A DNA stretch of 64,000 nucleotides, from positions 62,001 through 126,000 of the forward strand of contig NZ_JAUHPX010000002.1 of assembly GCF_030418305.1 (NCBI RefSeq), read 5' to 3'. A program made the translations under genes and the position numbers. Below, one piece after another: positions 8,730 to 16,701 of this stretch (the first letter of the stretch is position 1; each line of letters opens with the position of its first letter). This stretch comes from Demequina lignilytica (lineage in GTDB: Bacteria; Actinomycetota; Actinomycetes; Actinomycetales; Demequinaceae). The notes under the pieces are model-generated. The model ran no database searches. It saw only the letters and a program-made list of their open reading frames with translations, and had not been told where the DNA came from.

Positions 8730-9107
8730 ATGAGCGAAGAAGACCAGGCCACACGTCCCGACACGCCGCGCGGCCCCTCCGGGTCGGACGATGCGGCGCG
8801 CGACATCGCCGAGGTGTCCGCCGTGGAACTTATCACCACCGTGAGCGTTCATCTGTTGAGCGCTGCGGCGCTCCGGTGCGGGCTGGCCGAGGAGGGTGAG
8901 GAGCACAAGGACCTCGACGAGGCACGTGCGATCATCACCGCCCTGGCGGGTCTCGTCACCGCTGCGGCACCTGACCTCGGCGACACGCATGCGCGGGCGT
9001 TGAGGGATGGGCTGCGGAGCGTACAGTTGGCATTCCGGGAGGCGTCGGTGATCCCGGACCGGCCCGGAGACGGGCCCGGTGAGAAGTACACGGGGGCGGT
9101 CACGTAG
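8730..9107 (+). CDS. DUF1844 family protein
   Basis: A 125-residue small acidic soluble protein. The conserved core VELITTVSVHLLSAAALRCGLAEEGEEHKDLDEAR followed by ITALAGLVTAAAP is the DUF1844 signature; the function is unknown. It is regularly found beside infC in actinobacteria, as here, divergent from it. ATG at 8730 is the first start that leaves only a short acidic N-terminus. Its stop codon overlaps the next gene's GTG by one base, so it heads the operon that continues with the membrane/protease pairs. Confidence 0.9.
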   Translation: MSEEDQATRPDTPRGPSGSDDAARDIAEVSAVELITTVSVHLLSAAALRCGLAEEGEEHKDLDEARAIITALAGLVTAAAPDLGDTHARALRDGLRSVQLAFREASVIPDRPGDGPGEKYTGAVT

Positions 9108-10054
9108 TGGCACAAGGGGACGACACCACCCGCGAGGAGACCCAGGTCCGCACGGACCTGGGTTCGCGCGGGCCTGAGGGCGAGCAGGTCTCGCCGGGTG
9201 ACGTCCCCGACGGCGCAGCCGTCACCGCTCCCAACGACGATGCGGACACGGCGACCGACGAGCTCGCGACGGTGGCCGACACAGCAGACACGGCAGACGC
9301 GACCGGGGCCGACGATGCCTCCCGGCGGCCCTCCGTCCTGCCGCCCGACGTCGCCGCCGCTCGCACCGCGATGCACCGGCGCACCACCGAGATCCCGATC
9401 GTCACGTCCCGGTTCGCACCAGTCGTGGCGACCGGCTTCGGGGAGGACGATGCGGCGGACCCCCTGGTCGACTCCGACGCCCCGGCCTCCCCCGAGCCCG
9501 CCCCGAGCTCGGGCGCGCATCACCGACCGCATGTGGTCATCGAGCGCCGCGCCGGCCTGTGGTTCGCGATCGCGCTGCTCACCGTGCTGCTGATCGGCAT
9601 CTCGACGCTTGCGGCCTACCTGTGGCATGTCTCGGACGAGTGGAGGGCGCAGGTCGAGGAGCTCACCGACGTGAGCTATGGGCTGGGCGACGACCTCGCG
9701 GCCGAGCGCGAGACGCTCGCCGCCGCCGAGGAGCGGATCGACCTCCTCACGGACCAGCTCGCCACCTCGAAGGACACCGTGAGCCGCCTCCAGGCCGAGA
9801 ACGCGCGGTGGGGCGACGACGCCGCCTTCGCCCAGGAGCAGATCGGCCAGCTCGAGGACCTGATCGCCACCGGCACGGCCGCGACGAGCTCGCTCAACCG
9901 CTGCATCGAGGCGAACGACCAGCTGGTCGCCTACCTCGAGGCGCCCGACGACTACGACCCGGAGGAGATCGTGGCCTTCGAGGAGTCCGTCGCCGAGCTG
10001 TGCACGGAGGCCAACCGGGCCGCCCAGGAGTTCACCACGGCGGCGGCGCAGTGA
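9107..10054 (+). CDS. Membrane-anchored coiled-coil protein, long form (module member A1)
   Basis: A 315-residue protein, family not recognised. Residues 1-145 are acidic, low in complexity and presumably cytoplasmic. One membrane helix is at about 150-172. A heptad-like coiled coil follows at about 172-260 (AEERIDLLTDQLATSKDTVSRLQAEN). The C-terminal exported helical part has two cysteines, in NRCIEAND and AELCTEANR. The same two-cysteine tail occurs in the gene at 10836, so the two are paralogues. The GTG start overlaps the upstream stop by one base and its own stop overlaps the protease start by four. It may anchor, sense for, or restrain the neighbouring protease; this is inferred from context only. 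Confidence 0.8.
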   Translation: MAQGDDTTREETQVRTDLGSRGPEGEQVSPGDVPDGAAVTAPNDDADTATDELATVADTADTADATGADDASRRPSVLPPDVAAARTAMHRRTTEIPIVTSRFAPVVATGFGEDDAADPLVDSDAPASPEPAPSSGAHHRPHVVIERRAGLWFAIALLTVLLIGISTLAAYLWHVSDEWRAQVEELTDVSYGLGDDLAAERETLAAAEERIDLLTDQLATSKDTVSRLQAENARWGDDAAFAQEQIGQLEDLIATGTAATSSLNRCIEANDQLVAYLEAPDDYDPEEIVAFEESVAELCTEANRAAQEFTTAAAQ

Positions 10055-10839
10055 GCGCTCGGCGGGTCCCGCGTCGCGCGATCCTCGCGGTCGCCCTCGC
10101 CATGGGGGCGGCCGGCTGCGGCGTGATCCCCCAGGCTCCCGACCCGATCCCCAGCGACTTCGTGCCGAGCCCGTCAGCCGAGCCCGGCGACGGACCCGGC
10201 GCCCTGTCCCCCGACGGCTTCACCGCGGCGCAGCGGATGACCGTGCGCGTGCGCAGCGTCGGATGCTCCGGCACCATCGTGCTGTCGACCGGCACCGGCT
10301 TCGCGCTCGACGAGCACACCCTGGTGACCAACCGCCACGTGATCGCGAACAGCAAGCGCATCACCATCACGACCTACGACGGACGCACCATCAACGTGAC
10401 CGCCGCGACCACCTCCACCGCCGCCGACATCGCCGTGATCACCACCGAGGAGTCGCTCGGCAACGCCTTCGCCCAGACCGCCGAGGCGGATCCCGAGGTC
10501 GGCGACCTCGTGACCGTCGTGGGCTACCCGAACGGCGGACGGCTCACCACCTCCTCCGGCGTCGTGCTCGGCGCGACCGCCGACCCGCTCGGTGGCGCCG
10601 TCGACTCGGTCCTCGCCACCAGCGCCACCGTCAAGGTCGGCTCCTCCGGCTCCCCCGCGCTCGACGAGGACGGCCGCGTGATCGGTGTCGTCTACGCCAA
10701 GAACATCTCGGACCAGAGCTTCATCGTCCCCGTGTCGACCCTCAACGCCCTCCTCGAGGAGCCCGCCCTGTTCGTCCCCGAGTCCGCGTGCGCGGCCGAC
10801 GCCGACGCGTCGTCCAACGCCTCGGCGTTCCTGCCATGA
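10051..10839 (+). CDS. Exported trypsin-like serine protease, probable lipoprotein (module member B1)
   Basis: A 262-residue S1-fold protease. The N-terminal signal has a basic start (SARRVPRRAIL), a hydrophobic core and GAAGC, a relaxed lipobox with Cys at about residue 28. The catalytic triad is readable: His96 in TNRHV, Asp126 in AADIAVI and Ser199 in GSSGSP. One Cys lies before the domain (SVGCSG) and one in the C-terminal tail (PESAC), suggesting a disulfide that straps the tail to the fold. The pattern is shared with the protease at 11389. No PDZ domain, so not a DegP/HtrA with regulatory domain. GTG start overlaps the previous stop in GTGA. Substrate unknown. Confidence 0.85.
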   Translation: MSARRVPRRAILAVALAMGAAGCGVIPQAPDPIPSDFVPSPSAEPGDGPGALSPDGFTAAQRMTVRVRSVGCSGTIVLSTGTGFALDEHTLVTNRHVIANSKRITITTYDGRTINVTAATTSTAADIAVITTEESLGNAFAQTAEADPEVGDLVTVVGYPNGGRLTTSSGVVLGATADPLGGAVDSVLATSATVKVGSSGSPALDEDGRVIGVVYAKNISDQSFIVPVSTLNALLEEPALFVPESACAADADASSNASAFLP

Positions 10840-11384
10840 CGACCCCCGACATGGATCCCGGCGGCCCCTGGCAGCCCACCGCATCGTCCGTGCCCGAGCC
10901 CGTCCCCGCGGAGCCCGCCGCGCGGGCGCCTCGCCGCGTCGGGATCGTCGTCGCGCTCGTGCTCGCGATCGTGGTCGCCCTCGGCTTCGCCGCGGCCTTC
11001 GCCTGGCAGTCGCTGGCGCGCGCGAACTGGGAGGCGCAGAACGACGCGCTCCGCCTCCGCGTCGAGGACCTCACCCTCACCCTCTCCGATCAGAACGCCC
11101 GGATGGCCGAGCTGGAGGAGGCCGAGTCCCAGCTCGAGACGCTCAAGGAGGAGTACTCCGCCGCGGTGAACACGGGCGCGAGAAGCACCGAGGTCGTGAC
11201 CGAGCTCGAGCAGATCGTCGACGCCTACGGGCAGTGCGTGGAGGCGCAGCAGGAGCACTTCGAGGTCCTCAGGAACGCCGATCGCTACGTGGCGTCCTCG
11301 ATCGTCAGCTCGGAGCGATCGATCGTCGAGTTCTGCGACCAGGTGCACCAGAGCTATGTCGCCTTCCGCGCCGAGAACGGCTGA
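10836..11384 (+). CDS. Membrane-anchored coiled-coil protein, short form (module member A2)
   Basis: A 182-residue protein. Residues 1-32 are Pro-rich, a membrane helix lies at about 34-56, a coiled coil follows at about 60-115 (RLRVEDLTLTLSDQNARMAELEEAE), and the C-terminal exported helical part has two cysteines in GQCVEAQQ and EFCDQVHQ. The spacing and pattern C-[IV]-E-A ... E-x-C match the tail of the 315-residue protein at 9107, but the long acidic cytoplasmic region is absent. ATG at 10836 overlaps the preceding stop in ATGA. It is co-transcribed with the second protease. Confidence 0.8.
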   Translation: MTTPDMDPGGPWQPTASSVPEPVPAEPAARAPRRVGIVVALVLAIVVALGFAAAFAWQSLARANWEAQNDALRLRVEDLTLTLSDQNARMAELEEAESQLETLKEEYSAAVNTGARSTEVVTELEQIVDAYGQCVEAQQEHFEVLRNADRYVASSIVSSERSIVEFCDQVHQSYVAFRAENG

Positions 11385-11388
11385 CGGC

Positions 11389-12093
11389 GTGACGCGCACC
11401 CGCCTGGCCGCGAGCCTCGGGATCGGCGTGCTCGCCGTCGCGGGGTGCGCTCCGCTGACGCCGCCGCCGTACACGACGCCGGTGCCCGTCGAGGTCTCCG
11501 CCGCCCCCGCCGTCGGCGACGGCTTCACCGGGGCCGAGCTGGTCGCGCTCCGGGTCTGGACCACCACCTGCGACGCGTTCCTCAACGGCAGCGCCTGGAT
11601 GCTCGACGAGTCCCACGCGGTCACCAACCGCCACGTGGTCGAGGACGGCGCCGAGATCGAGCTCACCGACTACCAGGGCAACGAGTACCACGGCGTCGCC
11701 GCGGAGATGTCGCTCACCGACGACCTCGCCCTGGTCACGATCGAGGGCTCCTTCCCCCGGGCCGCCACCGTCGGCACGGAGGAACCCGCCCCCGGCGACA
11801 CCCTCAGCGTGTCGGGCTTCGCGCTCGGCGGACCCCTCGCCACCGTCACCGGGCGCTACCAGGGGCTGATCGAGAACCACCTCGACCCCGACGGCGCCGC
11901 CATCTACTCGATCGCCGTCGAGGTGCGCGAGGGCAACTCCGGGTCTCCCGTGACGGACGAGGCCGGCGCCGTGGTCGGCGTCATCTTCTCCTCGGACGGT
12001 GCGACGATGGGCGGCGCCGTCAGCCTGGACCGGCTGATGGCCTTCCTCGACGGCGACACCGACCGCGCGGACGCGATGACCACCTGCGGCTGA
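11389..12093 (+). CDS. Exported trypsin-like serine protease lipoprotein (module member B2)
   Basis: A 234-residue paralogue of the protease at 10051. The signal peptide ends in the good lipobox AVAGC (Cys at about residue 20). The triad is His82 (TNRHVV), Asp112 (TDDLALV) and Ser184 (GNSGSP). As in its paralogue, one Cys lies before the domain (TTTC) and one at the extreme C-terminus (TTCG). I chose GTG at 11389, four bases after the previous stop, because it gives a standard signal peptide; an ATG at 11356 would add 11 residues and overlap the previous gene. Last gene of the operon; the gene beyond is convergent. Confidence 0.85.
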   Translation: MTRTRLAASLGIGVLAVAGCAPLTPPPYTTPVPVEVSAAPAVGDGFTGAELVALRVWTTTCDAFLNGSAWMLDESHAVTNRHVVEDGAEIELTDYQGNEYHGVAAEMSLTDDLALVTIEGSFPRAATVGTEEPAPGDTLSVSGFALGGPLATVTGRYQGLIENHLDPDGAAIYSIAVEVREGNSGSPVTDEAGAVVGVIFSSDGATMGGAVSLDRLMAFLDGDTDRADAMTTCG

Positions 12094-12110
12094 CGGGGCC
12101 CGCGGCGTCG

Positions 12111-12836
12111 TCAGGCGGTGGCGAGACGCAGCTCGAGGCTGTCGACCCGCTGCGCGACCACGGGCGACTGCGCGAGCTGGTGCTGAACCCGCCTCACGAC
12201 GGAGTCCACCTCGGGCTGCGTGAGCCCGGGCACCAGCCTGAGCACCACGGCGACCTCCGCCGACCGCCCGGCGACGGCCTCGACGGCCACCAACGCATCG
12301 TCCACGGGCACCGCCTCGGCGACCGCATCCCTGACGTCGTCGGCCACCATGCCGTCACGCACCGCCGGCCGCCATGGCTCGCCCTGCCCGAGCGCCCACA
12401 CCGCGGGACGCGGGATGAGGACCGTCTCCATCCCGGGGTTGACCACCAGGGTCGACCACTCCTCGTTGATGGCCGCCAGGGCGGCGCGCGGCCCCTCCGC
12501 AGGGATCGGGCGGGCGCGCTCGCTCCACGCCTTCATCGCGTCGACGTCGGTGAACACGGGCAGCGCGGTGCGTCCGTCCGCCATCTCGACCGCGACCACG
12601 CCGGTCGAGGCGACCGCGTCCTGCTTGAGCCCGTGCGCCCCGACGATCCGCTTCTCACCGCTCGCCATCACCGGGATCAGCACCCGGGCGTACGCGAGCG
12701 CATCGACCACGTCCGTGAGCGGCGCCTTGCCACGCGAGTGGCGGATGAGGGCCTGGGCGAGGCGGGCGTCCGCGCTGCCGTCGTCATCGGCGAAGATCGA
12801 CTCGGGGATCTCCTTGCGCGGCTCGGACTCGCTCAT
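12111..12836 (-). CDS. SseB family protein
   Basis: A 241-residue cytoplasmic protein with the SseB N-terminal domain: ARVLIPVMA near residue 50, the segment DGRTALPVFTDVDAMKAW at about 87-104, and NPGMETVLIPRPAVWAL further on. The family occurs widely in actinobacteria next to hisA; its biochemical role is unknown. It ends 17 bases from the convergent protease operon. The C-terminal 80 residues may form a separate alpha-beta domain. Normal length; nothing missing. Confidence 0.82.
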   Translation of the reverse strand: MSESEPRKEIPESIFADDDGSADARLAQALIRHSRGKAPLTDVVDALAYARVLIPVMASGEKRIVGAHGLKQDAVASTGVVAVEMADGRTALPVFTDVDAMKAWSERARPIPAEGPRAALAAINEEWSTLVVNPGMETVLIPRPAVWALGQGEPWRPAVRDGMVADDVRDAVAEAVPVDDALVAVEAVAGRSAEVAVVLRLVPGLTQPEVDSVVRRVQHQLAQSPVVAQRVDSLELRLATA

Positions 12837-12882
12837 GCCCCCCAGACTAGGGGCACGCGGCGACGACGCCGCGGAGCGACCG

Positions 12883-13458
12883 TCAGAGTCCGGCGAGGTC
12901 CTCGAGCTCCGCGACCATGTCGCGGGACCCTCCGAACAGGCCGTCGTAGCCGTCGATCGTCACGAACCTGCACCCGTACGACTCGATCACCAGCCGCGTG
13001 GCGGAGGCGCCGTCGGCCAGCACCAGCAGGTACCGGGGACCGGCCTCGAGGGTGCATCCCTGGGACGTGTCCGCCGGCCCGATCCCGTCGAGCAGCGCGC
13101 CGAGCCGATCGAGGTCCTCGATCTCGGCCGGACCGCTGCTCACCGGGCTGCCGTCGCCGATCGGGTACACGCAGATCCACGCCGCGTCGAACCTCCCCAG
13201 CTCAGCAGCCGCCGCCGCAGCCTCGAACGCCCCTCCCGGGCTCTCCAGCGCCTCGTCGCATGCGGGCTCGAGCGCGACGGCGGAGTCGACCACGGTCGGC
13301 GCAGGGCCGGAGGCGCCCGGGCCCGTCGACGCGTCGTCGGAGGTCCCGCCTCCGGTGCAGCCCGCCAGCAGCAGCGGGAGGCCGGCCCACGCGACAGCGG
13401 CGGTACGCACCAGGGGTCGCCCGCTCAGCGCCGCACGCCGCATCGTCGCGCGCCTCAT
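12883..13458 (-). CDS. Predicted lipoprotein (tandem paralogue 2)
   Basis: A 191-residue secreted protein of unknown function. The N-terminus MRRATMRRAALSG is followed by a hydrophobic stretch and the lipobox LLAGC. The mature part is acidic, with pattern AAWICVYP ... PRYLLVLADG ... SYGCRFVTI. The same order of motifs (AAWVCEY, PRLLLVAV, EYGCREI) appears in the neighbour at 13455-14063, so the two are tandem duplicates. Four cysteines after the lipid Cys are shared and may form two disulfides. ATG at 13458 overlaps the upstream stop in ATGA; another ATG at 13443 is possible. Confidence 0.75.
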   Translation of the reverse strand: MRRATMRRAALSGRPLVRTAAVAWAGLPLLLAGCTGGGTSDDASTGPGASGPAPTVVDSAVALEPACDEALESPGGAFEAAAAAAELGRFDAAWICVYPIGDGSPVSSGPAEIEDLDRLGALLDGIGPADTSQGCTLEAGPRYLLVLADGASATRLVIESYGCRFVTIDGYDGLFGGSRDMVAELEDLAGL

Positions 13459-14063
13459 CGTCCCCCGCCGATCCCGCTGAGGTCGCGCACCACCGAGGCC
13501 GCGTCGACCCCGTCCGCCATGAGCACCCCCGCGGGGAGGTCCGGGTCGCTCGGCGAGCCCGGTGGGGACTCCCGGGGGTCCTCGGTCAGCCGGATCTCGC
13601 GGCACCCGTACTCGTCGATGGTCATCGCGACCTGCCGATCGCCGGTGACCGCGACCAGCAGCAGCCGCGGACCGAGGTCGTCCGTGCAGGCGCGGTCGGC
13701 CGGCGGCACGTCGACCGTCGCGAGCAGGTCGCCCAGCTCGACCAGCGCATCGTCCGGCACCTCCGCGAGGGCCGCGTCGGTCCGGCGCCACTCGTACAGG
13801 GCGCCGCCGTCCGGGTCCGGGTCGCCCGTGTCCTCAGCGACGTACTCGCACACCCAGGCGGCCTCCGGGACGCCCAGCTCGGGCACGGACGTCGCCGCGT
13901 CCTGCGTGCCGAAGCCGTGGTGCGGCGGATCCGCCTGCACCAGCACGTCGGGACACCCCGTGGAGGGCTCCACCGCGCTCGCCGTCGACGGCCCGGCGCC
14001 ACCCCCGCTCGCGCACCCCGCGAGCAGCATGGCCGCCGCCGCGATCGCCAGCGCTCCCCGCAT
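13455..14063 (-). CDS. Predicted lipoprotein (tandem paralogue 1)
   Basis: A 202-residue secreted protein with signal MRGALAIAAAAMLLAGC, a textbook lipoprotein signal with Cys17. The mature region has a Gly/Ser linker, then a domain with motifs CPDVLV, AAWVCEY, CTDDLGPRLLLVAV and EYGCREI, shared with the downstream copy. The family is not recognised. It is coupled to the downstream gene by a four-base overlap. It starts 52 bases after the hisA stop but is separated from it by a hairpin and a palindrome, so it may be transcribed on its own. Confidence 0.75.
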   Translation of the reverse strand: MRGALAIAAAAMLLAGCASGGGAGPSTASAVEPSTGCPDVLVQADPPHHGFGTQDAATSVPELGVPEAAWVCEYVAEDTGDPDPDGGALYEWRRTDAALAEVPDDALVELGDLLATVDVPPADRACTDDLGPRLLLVAVTGDRQVAMTIDEYGCREIRLTEDPRESPPGSPSDPDLPAGVLMADGVDAASVVRDLSGIGGGR

Positions 14064-14071
14064 CGTCGCCC

Positions 14072-14083
14072 CCTCTCGAGAGG
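14072..14083. promoter_or_regulatory. Perfect 12-bp palindrome over the lipoprotein ribosome site
   Basis: CCTCTCGAGAGG is a perfect palindrome ending nine bases from the ATG of the lipoprotein pair. It overlaps the purine-rich ribosome binding site (GAGAGGGGG). It could be an operator or simply chance; no partner copy was noticed elsewhere in the window. Confidence 0.35.
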
Positions 14084-14085
14084 TT

Positions 14086-14112
14086 CAACGTACCGGGGAA
14101 CTCGGAACGTTG
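14086..14112 (-). terminator. Hairpin just beyond the hisA stop
   Basis: CAACGTTCCG and CGGTACGTTG (minus-strand reading) pair over nine of ten positions with one mismatch around a 7-base loop. The hairpin begins three bases past the hisA stop codon. There is no T-run. It is a plausible end of the histidine operon or an mRNA-stabilising 3' structure. Confidence 0.5.
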
Positions 14113-14115
14113 GGG

Positions 14116-14853
14116 CTAGGGGCGACCCGCGATGTCGAGCGCCTGCGGCAGGGTGAAGTTGCCGTTGTAGAGCGCCTTGCCGACGATCGCGCCCTCGATC
14201 CCGACCGGCGTGAGGGTGCGCAGCGCCGCGATGTCGTCGAGCGAGCTGATGCCGCCCGAGGCGACCACGGGAGCCTGGGTGGCCTCGCACACCTGGGTGA
14301 GGAGCTCCAGGTTCGGACCGGAGAGCATGCCGTCCTTCTTGACGTCGGTGACCACGTAGCGCGAGCAGCCGGCCCCGTCGAGGCGGGCGAGCACCTCCCA
14401 CAGGTCGCCGCCGTCGCGGGTCCAGCCGCGACCCGCGAGCGTGGTGCCGCGCACGTCGAGGCCCACCGCGATCCGGTCGCCGTGGGTGTCGATCACGCGG
14501 GCGGTCCACTCGGGGTTCTCGAGGGCGGCCGTGCCGAGATTGACGCGAGCGCAGCCGGTGGCGAGGGCGCGCTCGAGCGACTCGTCGTCGCGGATGCCGC
14601 CCGACATCTCGACCTTGACGTCGACCGCCTTCACCACGTCTGCCAGGAGGGAGGCGTTGGAGCCGCGCCCGAAGGCGGCGTCGAGGTCCACCAGGTGGAT
14701 CCACTCCGCTCCACCCTTCACCCAGTCGAGGGCGGCCGACAACGGGTCGCCGTAGCCGGTCTCGGATCCCGCCTCGCCCTGCGTGAGGCGGACGGCCTGG
14801 CCGTCGGCGACGTCGACGGCGGGGAGCAGCTCGAGGCGGGGGGTGTCGGTCAT
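14116..14853 (-). CDS. priA: Phosphoribosyl isomerase HisA/PriA
   Basis: A 245-residue TIM barrel. It opens [21 protein letters not shown] with the catalytic Asp of the HisA family and has phosphate-binding motifs SGGIRDD and VVASGGISS. The second catalytic Asp lies in [11 protein letters not shown]. The segment [17 protein letters not shown] near residue 30 is typical of actinobacterial PriA, which isomerises both ProFAR (histidine) and PRA (tryptophan). TrpF-type dual activity is inferred from the lineage, since I cannot see whether a separate trpF exists. It is about 100 bases from hisH. ATG at 14853; normal length. Confidence 0.92.
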   Translation of the reverse strand: MTDTPRLELLPAVDVADGQAVRLTQGEAGSETGYGDPLSAALDWVKGGAEWIHLVDLDAAFGRGSNASLLADVVKAVDVKVEMSGGIRDDESLERALATGCARVNLGTAALENPEWTARVIDTHGDRIAVGLDVRGTTLAGRGWTRDGGDLWEVLARLDGAGCSRYVVTDVKKDGMLSGPNLELLTQVCEATQAPVVASGGISSLDDIAALRTLTPVGIEGAIVGKALYNGNFTLPQALDIAGRP

Positions 14854-14954
14854 GGTCTCGCTTTCGGGTGGGGCAGGCACGGTGAGGCGTCGCGGCGCTG
14901 GCGACGATGCGGGCTCCAGGGTATCGCTGTCATGCCCCGCGCCGTGCGCCGGGG

Positions 14955-15614
14955 TCAGAGCGACTCGACCCAGTTGCGGAGCAGCTGGAGCCCCGCCTCG
15001 CCCGACTTCTCCGGGTGGAACTGGGTGGCCGCGAGCGGGCCGTTCTCGACGGCGGCGACGAACCGGTCGGAGTCGTCCCCCGCGCCCGCGGTCGACCAGG
15101 TCACCAGCGGCGCGGCGAAGCGGCCCGTGTCCTCGGTGGTGCCGAGCGGGAACTCGCGGGCCCCGTAGGAGTGCACGAAGTAGAAGCGCTCGTCCTCGAC
15201 CCCCGCGAACAGCCGGGTGCCCTCCGGCGCCTCGACGTGGGCCCAGCCCATGTTCGGCACGACGGAGGTCTGCAGGAGCTCGACGGTGCCGGGCCACTGG
15301 TCCAGGCCGGCGGACTCGACGCCGTGCTCGACGCCGCGCTCGAACATCACCTGCATGCCGACGCAGATCCCCAGCACGGGTCGCCCGCCCGAGAGCCGCC
15401 GGCCCACGATCTGATCGCCGCGGGCCTCCTGGAGCCCCTGCATCACGGCCGCGAAGGCACCGACGCCGGGCACCACCAGGCCGTCCGCGTTCTCCGCGAT
15501 CACGCGGTCGGAGGTGAGCTCGACGCGTGCACCCACGTGCTCGAGCGCGCGGGTGGCGGAGCGGACGTTGCCGAAGCCGTAATCGAAGACGCAGACCAGC
15601 GGCGAGCTCATCAT
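14955..15614 (-). CDS. hisH: Imidazole glycerol phosphate synthase glutaminase subunit
   Basis: A 219-residue class I glutaminase that supplies ammonia to HisF for ring closure in histidine synthesis. The nucleophilic Cys is in GICVGMQ, the catalytic His in TQFHPEKSG with Glu two residues on. The N-terminus [20 protein letters not shown] is typical. The start is one of two adjacent ATGs (15614 or 15611). AAGGAG lies 5 bases before the first, which overlaps the upstream stop. The partner hisF is not in this window. Co-transcribed with the unknown gene at 15611-16105. Confidence 0.94.
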   Translation of the reverse strand: MMSSPLVCVFDYGFGNVRSATRALEHVGARVELTSDRVIAENADGLVVPGVGAFAAVMQGLQEARGDQIVGRRLSGGRPVLGICVGMQVMFERGVEHGVESAGLDQWPGTVELLQTSVVPNMGWAHVEAPEGTRLFAGVEDERFYFVHSYGAREFPLGTTEDTGRFAAPLVTWSTAGAGDDSDRFVAAVENGPLAATQFHPEKSGEAGLQLLRNWVESL

Positions 15615-16105
15615 CCCTGCTCCTTGCGCAGCCGGCGGGTCTCCTTGAGCAGCTCGCGGTACGCGGCGAAGCGGCTCATCGTGGCCTCGTGGACCTTGTC
15701 GGGGTGCGTCGCCGCGATCTCGTCGAAGCTCTGCGCGCCCGTCACCAGCGTGGTGAGCACGCCGGGGGCGTCGTTGAGCGCGAGGCCCGCGGGAACGTCC
15801 TTCGCGACCTGGCCGCCCAGCCAGATCTGCGCGGTCGCCTGACCGCCGCGGTTGACCACCAGCATGAACTCGGCGCGCGCGACGAAGGCCGAGACCGTCT
15901 TCGCGGCCTTCGCGACGGCCTCCTCGTCCGTGTCCGTCAGCACCGCCACCGGGCCGCCGCTGGTCGACAGGATCCGCGCGTCGACCTTGTTGAGAGCGCA
16001 CAGCGCCGTGAGGAAGCGCGGGCTGGGGATCGGCGAGAGGATCGCCGCGAAGTCCCGGGTGCCGGGCTCCTGCGGGGCTGACGCCTGCTCCGCTCCCTCC
16101 GTCAC
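15611..16105 (-). CDS. Conserved hypothetical protein inside the histidine operon
   Basis: A 164-residue soluble protein of unknown function, locked between hisB and hisH by a GTGA overlap at its start and an ATGA overlap at its end, so it is almost certainly translated with them. It begins with an acidic stretch, then [25 protein letters not shown] and repeated alpha-beta elements, and ends in a basic helix ([14 protein letters not shown]). No catalytic motif or membrane segment is seen. I do not recognise a histidine enzyme in it. A role in histidine metabolism is suggested only by the tight coupling. Confidence 0.8.
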   Translation of the reverse strand: MTEGAEQASAPQEPGTRDFAAILSPIPSPRFLTALCALNKVDARILSTSGGPVAVLTDTDEEAVAKAAKTVSAFVARAEFMLVVNRGGQATAQIWLGGQVAKDVPAGLALNDAPGVLTTLVTGAQSFDEIAATHPDKVHEATMSRFAAYRELLKETRRLRKEQG

Positions 16106-16701
16106 AGCGCTCCCTTGGTGGACGGGATGCCCTCGACCCGCGCATCGTCCGCCACCGCGAACCGCAGCGCGCGCGCGAGCGCCTTGAACTGGGCCTCCAC
16201 GATGTGGTGGGGGTCCCGACCCGCGAGCACGCGCATGTGCACGCAGATGCCCGCGTGGTGCGCGATCGACTCGAGCGCGTGGCCCGTGAGGGAGCCCGCG
16301 AAGTTGCCGCCGATGAGGTGGGTGGCCTGACCCACCGGCTCGCCGGTGTGCACGAAGTAGGGACGTCCGGAGACGTCAACCACGCACTGCGCGAGGGCCT
16401 CGTCGAGCGGCACCAGGGCGTCGCCGAACCGCGAGATGCCGGCCTTGTCGCCCAGCGCCTGCTTGAGCGCCTCGCCGATGCAGATCGCGACGTCCTCCAC
16501 CGTGTGGTGGCTGTCGATGTGGATGTCCCCCGTGGCCTGGACCGTGAGGTTCATCAGCGAGTGCTTGCCCAGCGCGGTCAGCATGTGGTCGTAGAACGGG
16601 ACCCCGGTCGAGATGTCGGTGCGGCCCGTGCCGTCGAGGTCGAGCTCGACCAGGACGGAGGACTCGGACGTGGTGCGCTCGATGCGACCGGTGCGGCTCA
16701 T
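16102..16701 (-). CDS. hisB: Imidazoleglycerol-phosphate dehydratase
   Basis: A 199-residue enzyme for the sixth step of histidine synthesis. The two manganese-binding repeats are seen as DSHHTVEDV and [12 protein letters not shown], with FYDHML near residue 42 and the family end IPSTKG. It is the monofunctional form, without the phosphatase domain of E. coli. ATG at 16701 overlaps the hisC stop by four bases; the longer upstream frame would lie inside hisC and is not family-like. Confidence 0.96.
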   Translation of the reverse strand: MSRTGRIERTTSESSVLVELDLDGTGRTDISTGVPFYDHMLTALGKHSLMNLTVQATGDIHIDSHHTVEDVAICIGEALKQALGDKAGISRFGDALVPLDEALAQCVVDVSGRPYFVHTGEPVGQATHLIGGNFAGSLTGHALESIAHHAGICVHMRVLAGRDPHHIVEAQFKALARALRFAVADDARVEGIPSTKGAL

